A DNA stretch of 7,923 nucleotides from Firm-04 sp964392175. Its GTDB lineage: Bacteria > Bacillota > Clostridia > Oscillospirales > Ruminococcaceae. Under the pieces are notes generated by a model, which made no database searches, was not told where the DNA came from, and saw nothing but the letters and a program-made list of their open reading frames with translations. Both the position numbers and the translations under genes were made by a program. The stretch lies in assembly GCA_964392175.1 (NCBI GenBank), contig CAYMOJ010000045.1:1-7923 (forward strand), written 5' to 3'. Positions 1 through 5,548 of the stretch are shown here, piece by piece (position 1 is the first letter of the stretch; every line of letters begins with the position of its first letter).

Positions 1-94
1 AATCTTTCTTGTTTTTTTCTCTTTTTGGGTCTCACATCATTGACATATGGACAAATTTGAAAGTTTTGTGCGGTGTTCCCCATTATTTTTCTTT

Positions 95-99
95 GGAGG
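95..99 (+). promoter_or_regulatory. Ribosome binding site of spoIID
   Basis: GGAGG lies 5 nt before the ATG at 105. It decides the start against the upstream in-frame ATG at 9. Confidence 0.75.
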
Positions 100-104
100 C
101 TTCT

Positions 105-1121
105 ATGGGCTTGCGACAATTACGATTCTATTTATTTACGGTGGCAGCAATGCTGCTGATCCCTTCAATGGCATTGGCAGCGAAGCTTCGTTCGCCCACA
201 GACGAGCCTGCATCATCGGTTACAGAATCCTCACGGGCAGCGACAGGGGAATCGTCTGCTACGACAACACAGGATACTGTATGCTATCGAATGCTGGATG
301 TCACCACGGGTACCGTGACCGAGGTGCCACTGCGGGAGTATCTCATTGGGGTGGTGTGTGCCGAAATGCCAGCAACCTTTGAAATTGAAGCACTGAAGGC
401 GCAAGCAGTTGCAGCACATACTTATGCCGAACGTATCAGCCGCCAGAACCGTGAAACGCCGGACCCTGCATTGTTTGGCGCAGATTTTTCCAACGATAGC
501 AGCGTGTATCAGGCATATTATACCGAAAGCCAGATCCGAAACGCATTTGGAGATCGCTTTACGCTCTATTACAACAAGGTCGCAGAGGCGGTAGATGCAG
601 TTTGTGATCAGCTGCTTTACTACGAGGATGAACCGATCATCGCAGCATTTCACGCAATGTGCCCCGGTAAAACCGAAAACGCAGAGACTGTCTGGGGCGC
701 ACCTCTCGCATATCTTGTTTCTGTAGATTCTGCATCCGATGCTGATGCTCCGAGCTATCTGGATACTACCACCTTCACAGCGGAAACGGTCCGCGCAACT
801 TTAACAGCGGCAGCATCATCGCTGCAATTGCCCGAAGATCAAAATGAATGGTTGCAGATACAAACGACCAGCGAAGCAGGAACAGTTCTGCGTGTACAAT
901 GCGGCAACCACGTGTGGAGCGGGCAGCAGATTCGAGAATTATTTTCTTTGCGTTCAGCGTGTTTTACCGTTGCTTACGACGAAAGCGGCTTCACCTTTAC
1001 TACAAAAGGTTACGGTCATGCAGTGGGAATGAGTCAGTACGGTGCCAACGCCATGGCAACCGCAGGCAGCAGCTATGCGGAAATCCTTGCACATTATTAT
1101 CCCAATACGACACTGCAATAG
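105..1121 (+). CDS. spoIID: SpoIID/LytB-family cell-wall lytic transglycosylase
   Basis: The protein has 338 residues. The family cleaves peptidoglycan glycan strands; in spore formers SpoIID does this during engulfment together with SpoIIP and SpoIIM. Residues 1-27 form a short basic start and a hydrophobic segment ending in ALA, a signal peptide or anchor. A Ser/Thr-rich linker follows to about residue 58. The core begins with REYLIGVVCAEMP (78-89), where Glu87 matches the catalytic Glu of the family, then EALKAQAVAAHTYAER. HAMCPGKTENAETVWG (183-198) and the hallmark GYGHAVGMSQYGANAMA (302-318) complete the signature. His183 and Cys186 lie where some clostridial homologues bind a metal. The start at 105 is chosen because GGAGG (95-99) lies 5 nt upstream and the signal peptide begins there; an in-frame ATG at 9 would add 32 residues without an RBS. 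It stands alone with no other sporulation gene in view, so it may be a general wall hydrolase. The domain call is firm; the sporulation role is inferred. Confidence 0.85.
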   Translation: MGLRQLRFYLFTVAAMLLIPSMALAAKLRSPTDEPASSVTESSRAATGESSATTTQDTVCYRMLDVTTGTVTEVPLREYLIGVVCAEMPATFEIEALKAQAVAAHTYAERISRQNRETPDPALFGADFSNDSSVYQAYYTESQIRNAFGDRFTLYYNKVAEAVDAVCDQLLYYEDEPIIAAFHAMCPGKTENAETVWGAPLAYLVSVDSASDADAPSYLDTTTFTAETVRATLTAAASSLQLPEDQNEWLQIQTTSEAGTVLRVQCGNHVWSGQQIRELFSLRSACFTVAYDESGFTFTTKGYGHAVGMSQYGANAMATAGSSYAEILAHYYPNTTLQ

Positions 1122-1235
1122 CCGGAATTGCCACCGCGACATACGGTAGAATACAAAAAAATGAAGTGTTGAAAGTCATGATTTCACGGCAAAATGCGAG
1201 TTTTTTTTCGGGCAGATTTTTTTGCACAGAATATC

Positions 1236-1264
1236 TTGACAGCGTTTTTTTCTCGTGGTATAAT
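1236..1264 (+). promoter_or_regulatory. Consensus sigma-A promoter of guaA
   Basis: TTGACA (1236-1241) and TATAAT (1259-1264) are separated by 17 bp, with TGG directly before the -10, giving a TGN extended -10. This is a perfect housekeeping promoter. Transcription should start near 1271, leaving a leader of about 95 nt before the guaA ATG. Confidence 0.9.
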
Positions 1265-1270
1265 ATTTGA

Positions 1271-1334
1271 ATCACATGGCATATGCGCACCTCATTCTTA
1301 TTTGGGCAGTATGTGATGATTATGAGGAATGCCC
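1271..1334 (+). promoter_or_regulatory. Structured guaA leader with two competing stems
   Basis: Right at the expected transcript start, ATCACAT (1271-1277) pairs perfectly with ATGTGAT (1311-1317). A second stem, GGGCA (1304-1308) with TGCCC (1330-1334), begins inside the loop of the first and closes around its 3' strand. The two are therefore either mutually exclusive or form a pseudoknot. Purine genes are often controlled by leader RNAs, but the conserved core of the guanine/adenine riboswitch and the ZTP (pfl) consensus were not found. No U-rich terminator follows, so any control would act on translation. This is a structural observation only. Confidence 0.35.
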
Positions 1335-1365
1335 GACGAAAAAATCAGAAAGGCTTGGTGAAATC

Positions 1366-2628
1366 ATGAAACAGGATCTCATTGCAATTGTGGATCTGGG
1401 CGGAGATAAAAATGCCGCTCTGGCACGCCAGATTCGTGCAGAAGGCGTTTACAGCGAGGTTTATCCCGGCACTATCTCTACACAGGAGCTTGCCACAAAA
1501 CCCGGCTTGAAGGGCGTGATTCTAAATCCCGGTGCTTCCAACGCTTCCGAATACCCTACAAAGGATTTGCAGGTTCCTATTTTCACCGCAATGCCACAGG
1601 ATTATCAGGGGGATGTGTATCCCGAAGCAGCACTGCGTGCCTTTTTGTTCGATACCTGCCACTGCGAAAAAAACTGGAATACCCAAAACTTCATTGACGA
1701 CCAAATCGCACTGATCCGTGAGCAGGTCGGCAATGATCGTGTACTGTTGGCACTTTCCGGCGGCGTGGATTCTTCTGTTGTAGCTGCATTGCTTGTCAAG
1801 GCAATCGGTAAGCAGCTCACCTGCGTACACGTCAATCATGGTCTGCTGCGTAAGGGCGAGCCTGAAGAGGTCTGCCGCGTGTTTACTAAGGAAATGGATG
1901 CTGATCTCATCTACGTGGACGCTGTTGACCGTTTTCTGGATCTTTTGGCAGGCGTTGATGAGCCTGAGAAGAAACGTAAGATCATCGGTGCTGAATTTAT
2001 CAATGTGTTTGCCGATGAAGCAAGAAAACTGGATGGCGTAAGATTCTTAGCACAGGGCACCATTTATCCCGATATTGTAGAAAGCGGTATGCAATCCGGC
2101 AAGGCTGTAAAGTCGCACCATAATGTCGGCGGTCTGCCTGATGATCTGAAGGATCGCTTTGCGTTGGTCGAGCCGCTGAAGTATCTCTTCAAGGATGAAG
2201 TAAGAGCAGTGGGCAAGGCGTTGGGTCTGCCCGACTCCATGGTGTATCGTCAGCCATTCCCCGGTCCCGGCTTGGGTGTGCGCTGCCTTGGTGCAATTAC
2301 CAGAGATCGTCTGGAGGCTGTTCGCGAATCGGATGCAATTCTGCGCGAGGAGTTTGAGAAGGCGGGGCTTCGTGGCAAGGTGTGGCAGTATTTCACTCTG
2401 ATTCCCGAACTGCGTTCTGTTGGCGTACGCGATGATAACCGCACCTTTGAGTGGCCTGTCATTATCCGTGCCGTAAATACTGTGGATGCCATGACTGCAA
2501 CCATTGAACATATTGATTGGACTTTGATGGACAAAATCACCGCGCGTATCCTCAATGAGGTGAAGGGCGTGAACCGCGTACTTTACGATATGACCCCCAA
2601 ACCCACCGGAACCATTGAGTGGGAATGA
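1366..2628 (+). CDS. guaA: GMP synthetase with a reduced, inactive-looking glutaminase domain
   Basis: It amidates XMP to GMP using ATP and nitrogen, the last step of guanine nucleotide synthesis in the cytoplasm. The product has 420 residues, against about 510-525 for normal GuaA. The ATP-pyrophosphatase domain is complete: PP-loop SGGVDSS (131-137), HVNHGLLRKGE (155-165), and KSHHNVGGLPDD (249-260). The C-terminal dimerisation domain has RQPFPGPGLGVR (295-306) and ends PKPTGTIEWE. The N-terminal class I amidotransferase domain keeps only its edges: the first strands through VILNPGAS (51-58), then YQGDVYPEA (80-88) leading to RAFLFDTC. The GxCYGMQ nucleophile segment and about 100 residues are gone, and the catalytic His of the HPE motif is Tyr (YPE). 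The enzyme is thus predicted to use ammonia or a separate glutaminase. The ATG at 1366 follows GAAAGG (1348-1353) at 12 nt and matches the family N-terminus; an in-frame TTG at 1267 would overlap the promoter and leader. Confidence 0.93.
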   Translation: MKQDLIAIVDLGGDKNAALARQIRAEGVYSEVYPGTISTQELATKPGLKGVILNPGASNASEYPTKDLQVPIFTAMPQDYQGDVYPEAALRAFLFDTCHCEKNWNTQNFIDDQIALIREQVGNDRVLLALSGGVDSSVVAALLVKAIGKQLTCVHVNHGLLRKGEPEEVCRVFTKEMDADLIYVDAVDRFLDLLAGVDEPEKKRKIIGAEFINVFADEARKLDGVRFLAQGTIYPDIVESGMQSGKAVKSHHNVGGLPDDLKDRFALVEPLKYLFKDEVRAVGKALGLPDSMVYRQPFPGPGLGVRCLGAITRDRLEAVRESDAILREEFEKAGLRGKVWQYFTLIPELRSVGVRDDNRTFEWPVIIRAVNTVDAMTATIEHIDWTLMDKITARILNEVKGVNRVLYDMTPKPTGTIEWE

Positions 2629-2678
2629 TCGTGCACCAACCCAGCAAGATTTAGATAACAATTTGATGTTTATAAACA

Positions 2679-2717
2679 AACCGTCTGATTCAAAACGAAT
2701 TGGGCGGTTCGTTTTTT
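2679..2717 (+). terminator. Intrinsic terminator of guaA
   Basis: A 13-bp stem with three G-U pairs joins 2679-2691 to 2697-2709 around a 5-nt loop. CG and then six Ts (2712-2717) follow. It lies about 50 nt after the guaA stop codon. Confidence 0.88.
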
Positions 2718-2770
2718 GCACGCAATGAAGCATGAGAGTGTATGTAACCATATCAAACCGCTTGACATGG

Positions 2771-2843
2771 AATCGTAGCTTTTGCTTTCGTCAATGACGC
2801 TGAGGCGTTAACCGCAAGTGCAGTGAATGATTTGTCCGTTAGC
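2771..2843 (+). pseudogene. Collapsed third copy of the cohesin-dockerin gene (signal-peptide fragment)
   Basis: These 73 bases match the stretch of the full genes that encodes the end of the signal peptide and the first mature residues (3020-3094 in copy 1), with only two differences seen by eye. The 5' end including the start codon is absent. At the 3' end the match stops at GTTAGC and the sequence jumps to what in copy 1 lies beyond the terminator (from 3862). No intact reading frame remains. It has C at one site as in copy 2 but follows copy 1 elsewhere, so it is an independent copy. Because it abuts a scaffold gap inside a repeat, an assembly chimera is a real alternative to a genuine deletion remnant. 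Confidence 0.7.
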
Positions 2844-2878
2844 ATCTTGTGAGATTACACAAAAGCAAGGCATCCTTT
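2838..2878 (+). repeat. 41-bp direct repeat, left copy, cut by the gap
   Basis: GTTAGCATCTTGTGAGATTA and the following bases match 3862-3902 with one difference (A for G near the end). The right copy lies just upstream of the promoter of the small dockerin gene. The sequence runs straight into the N run. Confidence 0.85.
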
Positions 2879-2978
2879 NNNNNNNNNNNNNNNNNNNNNN
2901 NNNNNNNNNNNNNNNNNNNNNNNNNNNNNNNNNNNNNNNNNNNNNNNNNNNNNNNNNNNNNNNNNNNNNNNNNNNNNN
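2879..2978. other. Scaffold gap of exactly 100 N
   Basis: The run is a conventional placeholder length, so the real size is unknown. Both flanks are repeated elsewhere in the window: the left flank matches sequence upstream of the small dockerin gene, and the right flank matches the start of the second cohesin-dockerin gene. The break was therefore probably caused by the repeat. By comparison with the complete module, the missing part would correspond to 3903-4561, about 660 bp with a promoter and a dockerin gene. That content is a prediction. Confidence 0.95.
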
Positions 2979-3800
2979 ATATGAAAAAGTTTTTCACAAC
3001 TTTTGTATTTTCACTGATCGCAATCGTAGCTTTTGCTTTTGTCAATGACGCTGAGGCGTTAACCGCTAGTGCAGTGAATGATTTGTCCGTTAGCGTAACA
3101 AAGCTGACCGCCGCTGAAGAAGATGCACAAGCCGGTGATTACAAGGTCACATTATCCATCGCGCAGAACAGTGGATTTGCTGGTTTGGGTATTGCCTTCT
3201 ATTATGATAGTACCAACTTTACACCTGTCATGACTGAGGACAATACTGTTTCGTTTATCAGTATGGCATCTTCTCTAGGATTCAGTGTTGAGTGCGCTCC
3301 TGCCAAAAGCGTTATCGGCGTGGCCACAATGTCCCCAAGCAACTACAGAAGAAATGGAGATCTTGTTTCGTTCTACCTAACGAAAACCAGCAATGCAACA
3401 AACGCCTTTCCTCTCACATCAATAGAAGTAGATCAATTGTCAAATATTGAAGATGAGCTCCTTTCTTACTCCATTTCCAACCAATGCGCCGTATCCAATG
3501 TATACCGCGTTGGTGATGCCAATGCAGACGGCAATATCCTCATTTATGATGCAATACTTATCAACCAAATTATTTCCAATGCCAATGGCGTAACCGTAAC
3601 AGAAAGCAACTTCATGAATTACATCACCAGTACCAACGTGGGCGACGGCGTTTGCTTCGCACTCATGGACGCAAATGGAGATGGTGTTTTAACCAGTGCC
3701 GATGCAGATATCATTACGCATTATATTGCGGGCTATTCCGTAGATCCTCCCATGCTAAATTATGTCACAGTTTATATAACAATTAGTGCAAGTTGAATAT
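2979..3800 (+). repeat. Tandem module copy 1 (cohesin-dockerin gene)
   Basis: This stretch is homologous to 4562-5386. Matching starts at or within the gap and stops right after the stop codon, at GAATAT. The last 320 bases, covering the dockerin, differ at only about six positions by eye. The central part of the cohesin-like region is much less similar. The two copies repeat at a period of 1583 bp. Confidence 0.92.
2981..3796 (+). CDS. Secreted cohesin-like plus dockerin protein, copy 1 (ScaC-like adaptor)
   Basis: The product has 271 residues. Residues 1-26 form a signal peptide (MKKFF start, hydrophobic core, AEA at the end). A cohesin-like beta-sandwich spans about 33-171, with GDYKVTLSI, GFAGLGIAFYYDSTNF (65-80) and NGDLVSFYLTKT as typical strands. 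The dockerin covers about 175-255 with two complete calcium loops: D179, N181, D183, D190 and D230, N232, D234, D241. The loop positions that set partner choice in type I dockerins (10 and 11) are IY and SA, so the two halves are not symmetric. One cohesin plus one dockerin with no enzyme module is the architecture of the adaptor scaffoldin ScaC. The likely role is to link dockerin-bearing proteins to a larger scaffold outside the cell. The ATG at 2981 equals the start of copy 2; its RBS and promoter are in the gap, and frames extending upstream through the Ns are artefacts. The cohesin call is by pattern and less certain than the dockerin. Confidence 0.85.
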   Translation: MKKFFTTFVFSLIAIVAFAFVNDAEALTASAVNDLSVSVTKLTAAEEDAQAGDYKVTLSIAQNSGFAGLGIAFYYDSTNFTPVMTEDNTVSFISMASSLGFSVECAPAKSVIGVATMSPSNYRRNGDLVSFYLTKTSNATNAFPLTSIEVDQLSNIEDELLSYSISNQCAVSNVYRVGDANADGNILIYDAILINQIISNANGVTVTESNFMNYITSTNVGDGVCFALMDANGDGVLTSADADIITHYIAGYSVDPPMLNYVTVYITISAS

Positions 3801-3802
3801 TC

Positions 3803-3839
3803 ATCCCCCACAGAAATTTCGCTTCTGTGGGGGATTTTT
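3803..3839 (+). terminator. Intrinsic terminator of cohesin-dockerin copy 1
   Basis: A perfect 13-bp stem joins 3803-3815 to 3823-3835 around a 7-nt loop, and four more Ts follow. It starts 6 nt after the stop codon. Copy 2 has no equivalent here. Confidence 0.93.
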
Positions 3840-3860
3840 CGCTTCTGTAGGGGATTTTGC
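3821..3860 (+). repeat. 20-bp tandem duplication of the terminator's right arm
   Basis: 3821-3840 (GCTTCTGTGGGGGATTTTTC) is followed at once by 3841-3860 (GCTTCTGTAGGGGATTTTGC), matching at 18 of 20 positions. The second arm could also pair with the left arm of the terminator, with one mismatch. Confidence 0.85.
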
Positions 3861-3861
3861 A

Positions 3862-3902
3862 GTTAGCATCTTGTGAGATTACACAAAAGCAAGGCGTCCT
3901 TT
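3862..3902 (+). repeat. 41-bp direct repeat, right copy
   Basis: This matches 2838-2878 with one difference. Its GTTAGC start also occurs inside the cohesin-dockerin gene at 3089-3094, the presumed deletion junction of the left copy. Confidence 0.85.
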
Positions 3903-3907
3903 TTGTG
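3882..3907 (+). terminator. Terminator-like hairpin upstream of the small dockerin gene
   Basis: CACAAA (3882-3887) pairs with TTTGTG (3902-3907), and AAGG (3891-3894) with CCTT (3898-3901) stacks inside across a 3-nt bulge. The Ts lie inside the stem, so as a terminator it is weak. It may back up the stronger terminator at 3803-3839. Confidence 0.35.
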
Positions 3908-3933
3908 CAATTCAACAAAGTTTGAAAAATCTG

Positions 3934-3962
3934 TTGACATCCAAGGCAAACCGTGATATATT
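3934..3962 (+). promoter_or_regulatory. Promoter of the small dockerin gene and cohesin-dockerin copy 2
   Basis: TTGACA (3934-3939) and TATATT (3957-3962) are 17 bp apart, with TGA directly before the -10 (extended -10). The start of transcription would be near 3970, giving a leader of about 125 nt. In that leader GGGC (4048-4051) can pair with GCCC at 4057-4060 or with GCCC at 4021-4024. No known riboswitch was recognised. Confidence 0.85.
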
Positions 3963-4080
3963 ATAAATGTAGATAGTATGTGCCATGCGTGGAAATGAGG
4001 TGAGACCGATGCACTAAAATGCCCCATTGGCAAACCCCTATGTACGCGGGCGAAATGCCCACCACAATATAGCCATTTTT

Positions 4081-4087
4081 AAGGAGG
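4081..4087 (+). promoter_or_regulatory. Ribosome binding site of the small dockerin gene
   Basis: AAGGAGG lies 7 nt before the ATG at 4095, which is followed by a second in-frame ATG at 4098. It is a near-perfect anti-Shine-Dalgarno match and suggests high expression. Confidence 0.85.
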
Positions 4088-4094
4088 AATCACT

Positions 4095-4508
4095 ATGATG
4101 AAGAAGATAATTGCCACAATTGCAAGCCTTGCCATGCTTGCAGGCAGCTGTGCCATGCCGATTGCAGCTGAAGAAACCACGACCTATGCCCTTGGCGATG
4201 TGAACATGGATGGGAAGGTTGACATCGCAGATGTGCGTGCTGCGCTTAAGCACTATATCTATGTATTTACTGAAAAGCCAGCAGATTTAGAACATTTGAA
4301 ACTATCCGATGAACAGTTGCCATTGGCTGATGTATTTAATAACGACGGAGTTATCGATACAAGAGATGCGCACTGTATCCTGTGCTATTATGCTTATACA
4401 TTAACCACAGATGAACCAATTTCTTCTGAAGAGTATTTCAAACTAAGCAGAGATGAGAAGAATCAGCTTCCCATGGTTGAAGTGGAGTTTCCCGATGGTC
4501 GAATTTGA
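4095..4508 (+). CDS. Small secreted stand-alone dockerin protein
   Basis: The product has 137 residues. Residues 1-25 are a signal peptide (MMKKII, hydrophobic core, cleavage after IAA). The dockerin takes up nearly all the rest. Loop 1 is canonical: D35, N37, D39, G40, D46 within GDVNMDGKVDIADVRAALKH. Loop 2, DVFNNDGVIDTRD (79-91), has 13 residues instead of 12, with an extra residue ahead of the DG, so its calcium site may be altered. Positions 10 and 11 are IA in loop 1 and TR in loop 2, different from the neighbouring cohesin-dockerins. A tail of about 30 residues follows, acidic and with no recognised domain; C94 and C97 lie in the second helix. There is no catalytic, binding or anchoring module, so it cannot be an ordinary cellulosomal enzyme. 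It could act as a plug or competitor for cohesins, or carry an unrecognised tail function. It shares a promoter with the cohesin-dockerin gene 55 nt downstream. Confidence 0.85.
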   Translation: MMKKIIATIASLAMLAGSCAMPIAAEETTTYALGDVNMDGKVDIADVRAALKHYIYVFTEKPADLEHLKLSDEQLPLADVFNNDGVIDTRDAHCILCYYAYTLTTDEPISSEEYFKLSRDEKNQLPMVEVEFPDGRI

Positions 4509-4530
4509 GTTTTGATAAACTGATTTGAAC

Positions 4531-4546
4531 GCCCACATTAGTGGGC
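4531..4546 (+). promoter_or_regulatory. Hairpin directly upstream of the copy 2 RBS
   Basis: GCCCAC (4531-4536), loop ATTA, GTGGGC (4541-4546) form a perfect 6-bp stem. No T-run follows, so it is not a terminator. It ends 2 nt before the purine-rich RBS AAAGGGTGG (4549-4557) and may affect translation or mRNA processing between the two genes. Confidence 0.55.
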
Positions 4547-4561
4547 AGAAAGGGTGGCTTG

Positions 4562-5386
4562 ATATGAAAAAGTTTTTCACAACTTTTGTATTTTCACTGA
4601 TCGCAATCGTAGCTTTCGCTTTCGTCAATGACGCTGAGGCGTTAACCGCAAGTGCGGCAAACAATTTGTCCGTTAGTGTGACAAAGCTGACTGCCGCCGA
4701 AGAAGATGCACAAGCTGGTGATTACAAGGTCACATTATCCATTGCAGAAAACAGCGGGTTTTCTGGTTTGGGTATTGCCTTTTATTACGATAGCACGAAC
4801 TTTGCGCCTGTCATGACTGAGGACAATACTGTTTCGTTCATCAGTATGATATCAAACTTTATGCTCTCAGTTGAACGTGGCTCAAATGATCCTAACCTTA
4901 TCGGAGTGGCTGGAGCATCCTCGAATAACTATAGAAGAAATGGGGAACTTTTTTCCTTCTACCTAACGAAAACCACCAATGCAACAAATGTTTTTCCCCT
5001 CACATCGATAGAGGTGGATCAATTAACAAATTTAGAGGATGAAATTCTTTCTCACTCCATTTCCAACCAATGTGCCGTATCCAATGTATACCGCGTTGGT
5101 GATGCCAATGCAGACGGCAATATCCTCATTTATGATGCAATACTTATCAACCAAATTATTTCCAATGCCAATGGCGTAACCGTAACAGAAAGCAACTTCA
5201 TGAATTACATCACCAGTATCAACGTGGGCGACGGCGTTTGCTTCGCGCTCATGGATGCAAATGGAGATGGTGTTTTAACCAGTGCCGATGCAGATATCAT
5301 TACACATTATATTGCGGGCTATTCCGTAGATCCTCCCATGCTAAATTATGCCACAGTTTATATAACAATTAGTGCAAGTTGAATAT
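4562..5386 (+). repeat. Tandem module copy 2 (cohesin-dockerin gene)
   Basis: This is homologous to 2979-3800. After GAATAT the two copies diverge completely: copy 1 continues into its terminator, copy 2 into about 100 bp of unrelated sequence. Confidence 0.92.
4564..5382 (+). CDS. Secreted cohesin-like plus dockerin protein, copy 2 (ScaC-like adaptor)
   Basis: The product has 272 residues, one more than copy 1, with the same signal peptide, cohesin-like domain and dockerin. Both calcium loops are complete and the dockerin differs from copy 1 at very few residues (I for T in the linker, A for V near the end). The changes concentrate at residues 96-121, where copy 2 reads SNFMLSVERGSNDPNLIGVA against SSLGFSVECAPAKSVIGVA. 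The flanks NYRRNG and FYLTKT are shared. The likely job is the same adaptor role with a changed binding face. AAAGGGTGG (4549-4557) lies 6 nt before the ATG. It probably shares the transcript of the small dockerin gene and ends at the terminator at 5485-5510. There is no sortase motif, so it must be held outside the cell through its partners. Confidence 0.87.
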   Translation: MKKFFTTFVFSLIAIVAFAFVNDAEALTASAANNLSVSVTKLTAAEEDAQAGDYKVTLSIAENSGFSGLGIAFYYDSTNFAPVMTEDNTVSFISMISNFMLSVERGSNDPNLIGVAGASSNNYRRNGELFSFYLTKTTNATNVFPLTSIEVDQLTNLEDEILSHSISNQCAVSNVYRVGDANADGNILIYDAILINQIISNANGVTVTESNFMNYITSINVGDGVCFALMDANGDGVLTSADADIITHYIAGYSVDPPMLNYATVYITISAS

Positions 5387-5484
5387 GACGTGCGCCCTAA
5401 TCGGCACAGTATATTGCATTTCGGTTCATCTTTTACATAATCAACATCCTGGTCGATCATCAGTAATACTGCTATTAATAAAAA

Positions 5485-5510
5485 ATCCCGGAGGTTTGCA
5501 CTTCCGGGAT
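5485..5510. terminator. Bidirectional terminator between convergent genes
   Basis: A 10-bp stem with one G-U pair joins 5485-5494 to 5501-5510 around a 6-nt loop. On the - strand it is followed by six Ts, ideal for the LRR operon. On the + strand the tail CTTTGTTTG is weaker but serves cohesin-dockerin copy 2. Between the copy 2 stop and this stem (5383-5484) no gene was seen. Confidence 0.88.
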
Positions 5511-5548
5511 CTTTGTTTGTCTGGAAATCCATGGGGCACCGCATCACA

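Noticed and set aside
40..45. TTGACA as -35 of a spoIID promoter
   Set aside because: No acceptable -10 lies 16-18 bp downstream, and no clear sigma-E pattern was seen.
9..104. Extension of the SpoIID protein to the in-frame ATG at 9
   Set aside because: No RBS upstream, and it would bury the signal peptide that starts at 105 behind GGAGG.
1122..1235. Terminator after spoIID near the T-run at 1201-1208
   Set aside because: Only a 2-4 bp stem can form before the Ts; too weak to call.
1267..1365. TTG start at 1267 for guaA
   Set aside because: It overlaps the promoter and leader, has no RBS, and adds residues unlike any GuaA.
2047..2751. 234-codon open frame on the - strand
   Set aside because: It is the shadow of guaA; no family features, and it crosses the guaA terminator.
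2762..2767. TTGACA before the collapsed copy as a promoter
   Set aside because: No -10 at a usable distance and no gene follows before the gap.
2849..2980. Open frame running through the N run into cohesin-dockerin copy 1
   Set aside because: It exists only because Ns contain no stop codons; copy 2 shows the true start.
4095..4170. Lipoprotein signal in the small dockerin protein (LAGSC)
   Set aside because: The spacing does not fit the lipobox; a normal signal peptidase site follows after IAA.
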